From assembly GCA_900553925.1 (NCBI GenBank), contig USFH01000069.1:1-10985 (forward strand): 10,985 nt of DNA. Reading direction: 5' to 3'. The notes beneath the pieces were generated by a model. The model was given only the letters and a program-made list of their open reading frames with translations, did no database searches and had not been told where the DNA came from. Every line of letters starts with the position of its first letter. The stretch's first letter is position 1. Shown in pieces: positions 1-4,981 of this stretch. The stretch comes from an uncultured Clostridium sp. Its GTDB lineage: Bacteria > Bacillota > Clostridia > Lachnospirales > Lachnospiraceae. Position numbers and translations under genes: made by a program.

Positions 1-469
1 CGAAGAAATCGACTTCGAGATTCACCCGGTTGCCGGAATTCTCTATCAAAAAGTCAATCGCCTGCTTACCAACCTCTAAGCTCATAAGCTCCCGCTTCTG
101 TCCATGATACTCGCCCTCATCCGCAAAACAATACTTGCAGGCAAGGTTACAGTCATGGGCAATATGTAAGCAAAGCGCCTTAACTACGGTTTTTCTCTTC
201 TTAAAATCAATAATTACATCCTTATATACATCTTCCGTGAATAACTCTTCCCGTTCCTCTAACTCGGAAATGTCGGAGTATGCATCCTGGATATCTTCCT
301 TACTATAGGTATCTCCATACTTTTCAAGAATTGCTTCTTCAATCTCTTCGTATTTTCTCCCCTCGTACAACGCGATCATATCGTATACAAGGTCATCCAC
401 TACATGTACGGAGCCGCTGCACACATCAAGCACGATATTATACCCATTGTTCTTGTACTGGTGTACCAC
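1..469 (-). CDS. scfB: SCIFF peptide maturase, radical SAM (N-terminal part; 3' end outside window)
   Basis: This is the N-terminal 156 residues of the radical SAM enzyme that forms thioether cross-links between cysteines and neighbouring residues of the SCIFF peptide. The N-terminus reads VVHQYKNNGYNIVLDV, and this region would be the peptide-binding (RRE-like) domain seen in such maturases. The radical SAM cluster motif CNLACKYC (C-x3-C-x2-C, Cys107, Cys111, Cys114) binds the SAM-cleaving 4Fe-4S cluster. The reading frame runs off the window at DFF, just before the usual GGEP motif, so the SPASM/auxiliary cluster region is not visible. I chose the GTG at 467-469 because AGGAG lies 11 nt upstream and the family usually starts at this HQY. 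A second in-frame GTG at 479-481 overlaps that AGGAG and has no site of its own. The substrate gene lies immediately upstream, which supports the call. Family identity is confident; the exact start is less so. Confidence 0.93.
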   Translation of the reverse strand, partial: MVHQYKNNGYNIVLDVCSGSVHVVDDLVYDMIALYEGRKYEEIEEAILEKYGDTYSKEDIQDAYSDISELEEREELFTEDVYKDVIIDFKKRKTVVKALCLHIAHDCNLACKYCFADEGEYHGQKRELMSLEVGKQAIDFLIENSGNRVNLEVDFF

Positions 470-541
470 TTTCTTAGTCACTCCTATTTCTCTTACTCGC
501 GGATTGCAAATCCAATCCCACGTTTTTACATCTCACTAAGA

Positions 542-567
542 AAGGGGACATCACAGGACATCCCCTT
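542..567 (-). terminator. Hairpin between scfA and scfB, possible leaky terminator
   Basis: A perfect 7-bp inverted repeat (AAGGGGA / TCCCCTT) with a 12-nt loop lies between the SCIFF stop codon and the maturase start. On the minus strand it is followed by TTTCTTAG, a weak T-tract. It could partly stop transcription so that the peptide is made in excess over its enzyme, or it could protect the 3' end of the short scfA message. The structure is seen directly; the role is inferred. Confidence 0.5.
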
Positions 568-607
568 CCTCGGCGAAGTGTATGTTCAACACTTACTGTA
601 TCTGTAA

Positions 608-748
608 TTACTTGTTCTCACAGCTCTGGTTTCCAACTGTACAGCTTGTCTTACATGCAGACTGGCATGATGTCTGGCACTCGCCACAGCCACCCTTAAC
701 TACAGTACTCTTCATAGTCTTCTGTGTCAAAGTCTTAATTCTCTTCAT
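608..748 (-). CDS. scfA: SCIFF peptide precursor (six cysteines in forty-five residues)
   Basis: This 46-residue ribosomally synthesised peptide is the substrate of the adjacent radical SAM maturase. It starts MKRIKTLTQKTMKSTVVKGG (leader-like, basic), continues CGECQTSCQSACKTSCTVGN and ends QSCENK. The six cysteines are at residues 21, 24, 28, 32, 36 and 43, the defining pattern of the family. Length and sequence match the family closely, including the CQTSCQSACKTSC core. In studied relatives the maturase joins a core cysteine to a nearby threonine by a thioether bond. AGGAGG lies 8 nt before the ATG, and a promoter sits about 70 nt upstream. The biological role of the modified peptide is not established; its near-universal retention in Clostridia suggests a housekeeping or signalling job rather than a bacteriocin. 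Identification is very confident; the mature form is inferred. Confidence 0.97.
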   Translation of the reverse strand: MKRIKTLTQKTMKSTVVKGGCGECQTSCQSACKTSCTVGNQSCENK

Positions 749-818
749 CTTGCTTGCCTCCTACTCTTATTTCCTGCGAAATATACAGCTTCCGCCTCTT
801 CTCGCATTATATAAGGGC

Positions 819-847
819 ATTGTAACACAATCTCTATCGTTTGTCAC
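819..847 (-). promoter_or_regulatory. Promoter for scfA
   Basis: Read on the minus strand, a -35 box GTGACA and a -10 box TACAAT are separated by exactly 17 nt. The predicted transcript starts near 811 and has a leader of roughly 60 nt before the SCIFF start codon. The -10 box lies inside a 5-3-5 inverted repeat, ATTGT-GTT-ACAAT (819-831), which could be an operator or chance. A second TATAAT a few bases downstream lacks a properly spaced -35. Confidence 0.65.
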
Positions 848-937
848 GATTATTTTTTGCGGGGCGGATCTGCCAAGCACCCACCCACGTAAAATCGCAG
901 CAATTTATAATTTCCAGTAATATATGTACATCATCAA

Positions 938-1297
938 TCACGACAGAAATGCCCCGAGCGCCCCTCCTGCAAGGCACAGAAGCAACCGTGCCGGTTCCCC
1001 ATGCACAACCCCGTCGAGTCCTCCCCGGGCGATGAGCGACACGATCACCAAAACAAGCACATACAGAAATCCCAGCACAAGCCCCCACAGAAGCCGTCTT
1101 GTCTCCATGCATTTCCCGGCGAAGAATCCACCGGTTGCACAGGACAGAAGATAGATCAAAATAACACCAAGCTCTGTGGCATTCTCGCTCAGTCCAAGCA
1201 TGCACAAAGCAAATGACAACGCAACTAGCAGGATCCCGGTCATGATATACGCGGCAATCAGCGCTTTCAGAACACAAAAAGCAGCCTTTTTTTCCAT
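938..1297 (-). CDS. Small four-helix membrane protein, TIGR04086/DUF3792 (YrzE-like) family
   Basis: This 119-residue hydrophobic protein has four predicted membrane helices at about residues 12-35, 42-63, 68-90 and 102-118, short charged loops, and a basic start MEKKAAF. The size, the four-helix layout and the position directly upstream of the SCIFF gene match the TIGR04086/DUF3792 family of Firmicutes membrane proteins, whose function is unknown. Known knowledge: members are often found next to SCIFF or near the YajC/SecDF region. The glycine-rich second and fourth helices (TGGFFAGK, GGALGAFL) are typical. AGGA lies shortly before the ATG at 1295-1297. It is co-directional with scfA but separated by about 190 nt and a promoter, so it is probably not part of the same transcript. 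Family assignment is from memory of sequence style and context, so moderately sure. Confidence 0.75.
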   Translation of the reverse strand: MEKKAAFCVLKALIAAYIMTGILLVALSFALCMLGLSENATELGVILIYLLSCATGGFFAGKCMETRRLLWGLVLGFLYVLVLVIVSLIARGGLDGVVHGEPARLLLCLAGGALGAFLS

Positions 1298-1366
1298 ATA
1301 TTCCTACTCCACACACTTCTTAGTAAGTATATATGACTGCAAGGCTGCTTTTATGCGTCCGTATCT

Positions 1367-2569
1367 TTACGCTTTCGCGCTTATTTTCTTCTTCGGTTCT
1401 TCGACGAGTTCTCCTGCCTTCTTCAATGCAAGCTTCGTAATGACAGGTCCTATCAGCTCGTAGATAACAACACCACACAACACAATCGTCTGGATCTGCG
1501 CGGCATACTGTGGCAGCGATTTACCTGCCGATGTGGCAAGACCAATCGCCACGCCCTCCTGCGGCACAAGCGTCAGACCAAGCCATTTCTGGACAACCTT
1601 CGGCGCCTTCGAGATCTTCGCCCCGAACGCTGCCCCCAGCGCTTTACCAATGATACGGCCTACGACATAGACCGCTCCAACAACTCCGACAGATACAATG
1701 ACCGTGACATCCAGCGATGCTCCGGACAAGATGAAGAACATCATGTAAATCGGTGGCGTCATCCGGTCCAGCGGCTCATAGATCTTGTCGCTCTGCTTTG
1801 AAATATTCGCAAAGATCGTACTAAGCATCATGCATGCAAGCAATGACGAAAATCCTACCATATCAGAAACGCCCACGCACAGACAGATCATCATGATCGT
1901 AATTGCAAGACGGTTGCCCCGACCGGTGTAAAACTTCACCAGCAGTGCCATGATGACACCAAGCACCGCACCGAACAACAAACCGCCGAATATCTCGACA
2001 CAAGGAGAAATCAGAAGCTTACCAATCGGTGCACTTCCGCTTGAGCTGATCACATTGGCTACTGCCATCGAAAGTCCATATGCAATCAATGCCACCGCAT
2101 CATCAAGTGCCACGACCGGAAGCAGGGTGCTTGTCACAGGGCCTTTTGTTTTATACTGCTTCACGATCATCATCGTAGATGCTGCCGCCGTCGCAGATGC
2201 AATCGCGCCAAGCGCCAGCGCAAAGCTGACATTATATCCGAGCAGAAGCAGAATTGTATCTACAACAAGTACTGCTCCCACGCCTTCTGTAATTCCTATC
2301 ACGAGCGGGGCTTTCCCTACTTTCTTCAAAAAGGTTGTTTTAAACTCCGCACCAATCGAAAAAGCAATGCATCCGAGCGCCAGCTCTGTCACCAAGTCCA
2401 TGCTGTCAATCAATTCTTCACTCAAAATCTTCAAACAGTTCGGGCCAATCAGCAATCCGATTACCAGATATCCTGTCACATTCGGGAGTCTCATCTGCTT
2501 GACAATCTTGCCTGCGATCAGCGCAGCCAATAACATGATGCCAAGATAAGTAAGTATATTCAAATCCAT
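1367..2569 (-). CDS. Cation:proton antiporter, CPA2 (Kef/NapA-type) family
   Basis: This 400-residue integral membrane protein has about 12 hydrophobic segments and no C-terminal TrkA-N or TrkA-C regulatory domain, ending in a short lysine-rich tail (EPKKKISAKA). It should exchange Na+ or K+ for protons across the cytoplasmic membrane. Visible family marks are the N-terminal MRLPNVTGYLVIGLLIGP segment, the small-residue unwound-helix region ASATAAAST (123-131), the paired aspartates in VALDDAVALIAYG (Asp156-Asp157, the expected ion/proton site), the GRIIGK segment near 304-309, and PQEGVAIGLA near 336-345. The start lies 2 nt after the stop of the PII-like gene, with GGGGGC as the likely ribosome site inside that gene's end, so translation is probably coupled. 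The missing cytosolic regulatory domain may be replaced by the PII-like partner (inference). Ion specificity cannot be read from the sequence. Confidence 0.92.
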   Translation of the reverse strand: MDLNILTYLGIMLLAALIAGKIVKQMRLPNVTGYLVIGLLIGPNCLKILSEELIDSMDLVTELALGCIAFSIGAEFKTTFLKKVGKAPLVIGITEGVGAVLVVDTILLLLGYNVSFALALGAIASATAAASTMMIVKQYKTKGPVTSTLLPVVALDDAVALIAYGLSMAVANVISSSGSAPIGKLLISPCVEIFGGLLFGAVLGVIMALLVKFYTGRGNRLAITIMMICLCVGVSDMVGFSSLLACMMLSTIFANISKQSDKIYEPLDRMTPPIYMMFFILSGASLDVTVIVSVGVVGAVYVVGRIIGKALGAAFGAKISKAPKVVQKWLGLTLVPQEGVAIGLATSAGKSLPQYAAQIQTIVLCGVVIYELIGPVITKLALKKAGELVEEPKKKISAKA

Positions 2570-2571
2570 GA

Positions 2572-2919
2572 TTACGCCCCCAACCCTTCTACAAACGATA
2601 CAGGAACCGCGAACATAATTCCCGTATTCGGTTTGTCCAGTCCGATTACGTCATTGATTATCCTGCGTGCCTTCTTCATTTCATCGTCATCCACAACGAA
2701 AAACATCATCTTTGCCACTTCATGTTCATCGTCATCGGCAAGAATCGAACGAAGCATACCGAAGATTGGGAGATCGTCCATCTTCTCAACCACACTCGCC
2801 ATACCGGTACCATCCACGATCGTACCGCCATGGATTCCTTCTTCCACCAGCTCCTTGCAGATCTCGCTTACCAGATCCTCATGTTTCAAAATAACAACCA
2901 GCAAATTCATGTTACTCAT
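2572..2919 (-). CDS. PII-like (GlnB-fold) regulatory protein paired with the antiporter
   Basis: This 115-residue protein has the beta-alpha-beta pattern of PII proteins. The strand MNLLVVILK is followed by a helix ending EEGIHGGTIVDGTG, which aligns with the GIRGMT segment of GlnB. A variable T-loop-like stretch follows (about 41-66, with acidic ADDDEHE), then strand MMFFVV, a helix (EMKKARRIINDVIG) and a closing strand GIMFAVPV. The T-loop tyrosine and the arginine motifs of classical GlnB/GlnK are missing, so it is a divergent PII-like protein, not a standard nitrogen sensor. Known knowledge: such proteins (for example SbtB) bind nucleotides and control neighbouring transporters. The 2-nt gap to the antiporter suggests it regulates that transporter. 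I use the ATG at 2917-2919, since a GGAGGA ends 7 nt upstream; an in-frame ATG at 2932-2934 overlaps that site. Confidence 0.78.
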   Translation of the reverse strand: MSNMNLLVVILKHEDLVSEICKELVEEGIHGGTIVDGTGMASVVEKMDDLPIFGMLRSILADDDEHEVAKMMFFVVDDDEMKKARRIINDVIGLDKPNTGIMFAVPVSFVEGLGA

Positions 2920-2926
2920 TTTTCTG

Positions 2927-2932
2927 TCCTCC
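2927..2932 (-). promoter_or_regulatory. Ribosome binding site fixing the PII-like start
   Basis: GGAGGA is ideally spaced for the ATG at 2917-2919. The longer open frame would begin at 2934 and place this site within its second and third codons, so the longer N-terminus (MEDRK) is unlikely to be made. Confidence 0.75.
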
Positions 2933-2998
2933 ATATTATTCTCGTATTGAACAAGATATATTTTATTCCAAAGATGTATGTAGTGGTCTTGTTTGACA

Positions 2999-3652
2999 CT
3001 ATATTAACTCCTTCAGACGGTCGATGCGTCCGAATTCATATACTTTCTTTGCGTATTGTTTCGTGGTGTCGTTCGGCTCGATCAGATCGATCACCATAAC
3101 CGGATACATGCCGGCACGCCCCGCCGATACGATTCCGTTGATGGAATCCTCCACGGCGATTGCCTCCTCCGGTCTTGCATCCAGCATCTCACACGCTTTC
3201 AGGTAAATATCCGGTGCAGGCTTACCATGTGCAACCGTATCTCCGAACACCAGCTCATCAAAATACCGGTCAATATGATGCGCCTTCAGATATCCCGTGG
3301 CACGTTCACGCACCGTGGAAGTTGCAAGTCCGACCTTCGCACCCTTCTCCTTCAGATATTTCAAGGTATCAGCTACGCCCGGTTTTAACTCCACACCATA
3401 TGTCCGGATATGTGCATCCAGCTTCCTGATGACCGCTGCACGGAAATCCAAATAGTCAATCCCTCTGCCAACCACCTCTTCAAATCGCGATTTGTTCGTG
3501 TATTTCGTGCCGCCTGCAATCCGTTCACATGCAACTACCATCACATCATCCGGAATTCCCAGCTTCCTGCCTTCCTCCAGTTGAAATCTGCGATACAATT
3601 TCTCGGTGTCCGTAATCACACCATCCATATCAAATACAACTGCTCGAAACAT
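2999..3652 (-). CDS. HAD-superfamily phosphatase/phosphomutase, beta-phosphoglucomutase-like
   Basis: This 217-residue cytosolic HAD subfamily IA enzyme acts by forming an aspartyl-phosphate. Motif I is FDMDGVITD (nucleophile Asp8, acid/base Asp10), motif II GLATST (Thr111/Ser112), motif III Lys144 in HGKPAPD, and motif IV AVEDS (Glu168-Asp169). The helical cap lies between residues about 16 and 90, as in beta-phosphoglucomutase and 2-deoxyglucose-6-phosphatase-like enzymes. The exact sugar phosphate cannot be deduced. The ATG at 3650-3652 is chosen because GGAGGA lies 8 nt upstream and the catalytic motif follows at once, as usual. The longer open frame from 3715 would add 21 residues that are read through the hairpin and leader, and it is rejected. 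No clear promoter is seen; transcription may come from the region after the upstream hairpin. All four motifs are intact, so it should be active. Confidence 0.93.
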   Translation of the reverse strand: MFRAVVFDMDGVITDTEKLYRRFQLEEGRKLGIPDDVMVVACERIAGGTKYTNKSRFEEVVGRGIDYLDFRAAVIRKLDAHIRTYGVELKPGVADTLKYLKEKGAKVGLATSTVRERATGYLKAHHIDRYFDELVFGDTVAHGKPAPDIYLKACEMLDARPEEAIAVEDSINGIVSAGRAGMYPVMVIDLIEPNDTTKQYAKKVYEFGRIDRLKELI

Positions 3653-3660
3653 GTTGTCTA

Positions 3661-3666
3661 TCCTCC
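3661..3666 (-). promoter_or_regulatory. Ribosome binding site fixing the HAD gene start
   Basis: GGAGGA lies 8 nt before the ATG at 3650-3652. It supports the short form of the HAD protein rather than the 21-residue N-terminal extension. Confidence 0.8.
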
Positions 3667-3686
3667 GTTGTTTTACGTAACAAGAA

Positions 3687-3710
3687 GGAAGTTGGACATA
3701 TCCAACTCCC
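3687..3710 (-). terminator. Hairpin after the 75-residue gene, likely terminator
   Basis: On the minus strand GGGAGTTGGA pairs with TCCAACTTCC around a TATG loop, giving 10 pairs with one G-U. The stem is preceded by an A-run just after the stop codon and followed by a T-rich stretch (TTCTTGTT). On the plus strand the same stem runs into CTCATTTTTT, so it could stop transcription in both directions. Confidence 0.65.
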
Positions 3711-3718
3711 CTCATTTT

Positions 3719-3946
3719 TTATCCAACCAACGCATCTGGTTCAATAGGAGATTCATCGTCATAAAAATCCGGTTGCGTTGAAATTAATCGAATAACATCA
3801 GAAGGCGTCACTGATGAATTATTTTTTAGATAATTCATGATTAATTCAAAGTGTGCCTCTTTCTCATCTGCATAATCAACAACACTATCAATAAACTCAA
3901 AATATGCATCTGGAATTTTATTTAATCTTTCAATCAACTCTTCCAT
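3719..3946 (-). CDS. Small acidic protein of unknown function (75 residues)
   Basis: I do not recognise this protein. It is acidic, cysteine-free and has no membrane segment. The first half looks helical (MEELIERLNKI, FEFIDSVVDYADEKEAHFEL, IMNYLKNN). It continues SSVTPSDVIRLISTQPDFYD and ends in an acidic, proline-containing tail with ALVG at the end. AGGAGG, 8 nt before the ATG, lies inside the last codons of the preceding 26-codon ORF, whose stop is 5 nt upstream, so the two are probably translated together. The gene is clearly more AT-rich than its neighbours (27% and 32% GC in two 60-base lines counted by eye) and sits between its own promoter and hairpin, suggesting a separate, possibly acquired, cassette. 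It could be an antitoxin, a peptide substrate or a small regulator; nothing in the sequence decides. It is a real gene with good confidence, but its function is unknown. Confidence 0.75.
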   Translation of the reverse strand: MEELIERLNKIPDAYFEFIDSVVDYADEKEAHFELIMNYLKNNSSVTPSDVIRLISTQPDFYDDESPIEPDALVG

Positions 3947-3951
3947 GATTT

Positions 3952-4032
3952 TTACCTCCTTTTTGATCTTTCTTTTGGATTTAATTTACGCGTTGAAAAT
4001 TCAAATTGTTTACTTCCATCATCAAATCTCAT
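3952..4032 (-). CDS. 26-residue ORF directly upstream of the 75-residue gene
   Basis: This short ORF is preceded by GGGGG 5 nt before its ATG and lies downstream of a consensus-like promoter. The product begins MRFDDGSKQF and continues EFSTRKLNPKERSKRR; it is strongly basic at the end. Its last two arginine codons (AGG AGG) form the ribosome site of the next gene, and the stop is 5 nt from that gene's start. That arrangement is typical of a coupled leader ORF, so its role may be to control translation of the 75-residue protein. Alternatively it is a functional basic peptide that pairs with the acidic partner. I know no family for it. The reading frame and signals are seen directly; expression is inferred. 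Confidence 0.55.
   Translation of the reverse strand: MRFDDGSKQFEFSTRKLNPKERSKRR
3955..3960 (-). promoter_or_regulatory. Ribosome binding site embedded in the 26-codon ORF
   Basis: AGGAGG is both the Arg-Arg end of the short ORF and the Shine-Dalgarno sequence for the ATG at 3944-3946, 8 nt downstream. Ribosomes finishing the short ORF would cover it and could re-initiate. Confidence 0.75.
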
Positions 4033-4047
4033 ATTATCCCCCTTGTT

Positions 4048-4076
4048 ATTTAATATAACACAAGCTAAGTTGTCAA
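4048..4076 (-). promoter_or_regulatory. Promoter for the small AT-rich cassette
   Basis: On the minus strand a consensus -35 TTGACA is followed after 17 nt by TTAAAT as -10. The transcript would start close to 4040, giving only a very short leader before the ribosome site of the 26-codon ORF. The promoter lies 24 nt past the stop of the phosphatase gene, so the cassette is an independent unit. Confidence 0.65.
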
Positions 4077-4099
4077 GATAGTATATACGATTTTACATT

Positions 4100-4831
4100 T
4101 TATCCTTCCACCCGGACCGCAATTGCGGAATAATTGTCGGTCTTCGTCATGTCTGCCCGCTCCAGCACGTAGTTCTCCATCGCATGTATCCATGTCTCCG
4201 CACTGTCCGCATCACGGAGCGTTGCAAGCATCTCCTCCTCGTAGACGTACTCCCAGAAGCCATCCGTCATCAGTACGAATGCCTGCGTCTCCCCACGTTC
4301 CAGCACTGCACTCACATCGTATGTCTTGTTTCCCCATTTTGCGCCCATCGCCCGCATCAGCTTATTCCGGTCTTCGTGCTCGCGGATCTCCGATTCCCGG
4401 ATCTCCCCGGTATCACACAGAATCTGCACGAGACTGTGGTCACGCGTTCTCTGGTACTTTGCACCGTTGTCGTAGATCCGGTACAGGCGGCTGTCGCCAA
4501 TATGCGCCCACTGTATAAGCTCCGGCGTAATCACAAGCACAACAAGCGTTGTCTTCATCGAATTGTTCAGATCTCTTCTTTCCTGTTCTTCAAGCAGTGC
4601 CTGCTGCGCCCCTTCAAATGCATCCTTCAGGAAATCCGGATAATATCCCCGCTTCTCAAAATGCTCCGCTACGCTCGCCGCAACCAGCTCGGACGCCACC
4701 TCCCCGCAGGCGTGTCCACCTAATCCATCGCATAGAATCAGACACATCTGATCTTCGTATTCCGCTTTCGTTATGTAATCCTCGTTGTGATCTCTTCCCC
4801 CACGCTTTGTCAGCATCGCAACATCTACCAT
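4100..4831 (-). CDS. PP2C-family (PPM) Ser/Thr protein phosphatase
   Basis: This 243-residue cytosolic metal-dependent phosphatase should remove phosphate from phospho-Ser/Thr proteins, using two metal ions. Visible family motifs are RGGRDHNEDY (11-19), CDGLGGHACGEVAS (Asp35-Gly36 metal site), GDSRLYRI (112-119), RDHSLV (130-135), MTDGFWE (Asp190) and TDNYSAIAV (Asp232-Asn233). All metal-binding aspartates are present, so it should be active. No extra domain or membrane segment is seen, and the length is that of the bacterial stand-alone PrpC/Stp type. GGAGG lies 7 nt before the ATG, and a good promoter is found about 50 nt upstream. It sits right after the operon carrying the Thr-repeat membrane protein, a plausible substrate (inference). 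The usual PASTA kinase partner of Stp/PrpC is not next to it in this window. Confidence 0.95.
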   Translation of the reverse strand: MVDVAMLTKRGGRDHNEDYITKAEYEDQMCLILCDGLGGHACGEVASELVAASVAEHFEKRGYYPDFLKDAFEGAQQALLEEQERRDLNNSMKTTLVVLVITPELIQWAHIGDSRLYRIYDNGAKYQRTRDHSLVQILCDTGEIRESEIREHEDRNKLMRAMGAKWGNKTYDVSAVLERGETQAFVLMTDGFWEYVYEEEMLATLRDADSAETWIHAMENYVLERADMTKTDNYSAIAVRVEG

Positions 4832-4880
4832 CCGTCAACCTCCGATTGATTCGTCATCCACGTTCCATATACTTCCTTCG

Positions 4881-4909
4881 ATTATAATATGCCTCGCCTG
4901 TGTTTGCAA
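4881..4909 (-). promoter_or_regulatory. Promoter for the PP2C gene
   Basis: On the minus strand TTGCAA and a perfect TATAAT are separated by 17 nt. It begins just beyond the T-tract of the upstream terminator, so the phosphatase is transcribed separately from the surface-protein operon. Confidence 0.75.
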
Positions 4910-4910
4910 G

Positions 4911-4943
4911 CAAAAACGGGAGCATGTATTCCCACGCTCCCGT
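4911..4943 (-). terminator. Rho-independent terminator of the surface-protein operon
   Basis: A perfect 8-bp GC-rich stem (ACGGGAGC / GCTCCCGT) with a 12-nt loop is followed on the minus strand by TTTTT. It lies about 40 nt after the stop codon of the 1634-residue gene. Confidence 0.88.
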
Positions 4944-4981
4944 CTTATCTTATCCGTAAAATATTTTACGACTCTATGTAT

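Noticed and set aside
848..900. GC-rich region with partial dyad (around GGCGGATCTGCC) as a terminator of the small membrane protein gene
   Set aside because: Pairing is short and interrupted, and on the minus strand it is followed by an A-run, not a T-run.
834..1316. Minus-strand open frame of 160 codons overlapping the small membrane protein
   Set aside because: It is in another frame over the TIGR04086-type gene, is Cys/Arg-rich with no coherent fold, and covers the scfA promoter.
1950..2549. Plus-strand open frame of 199 codons
   Set aside because: It lies wholly antisense to the antiporter gene, is Ser/Thr/Pro-rich as expected for a mirrored membrane gene, and has no homology-like motif or ribosome site.
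2935..2998. Promoter for the PII-like/antiporter pair
   Set aside because: AT-rich sequence offers several -10-like words (TAAAAT, AATAAT), but none has a convincing -35 at 16-18 nt.
3673..3680. Palindrome TTACGTAA upstream of the HAD gene
   Set aside because: It is a lone 8-base palindrome with no second copy or clear promoter around it; likely chance.
3653..3715. N-terminal extension of the HAD protein by 21 residues
   Set aside because: It would be read through a hairpin and the GGAGGA site; the HAD motif begins directly after the shorter start.
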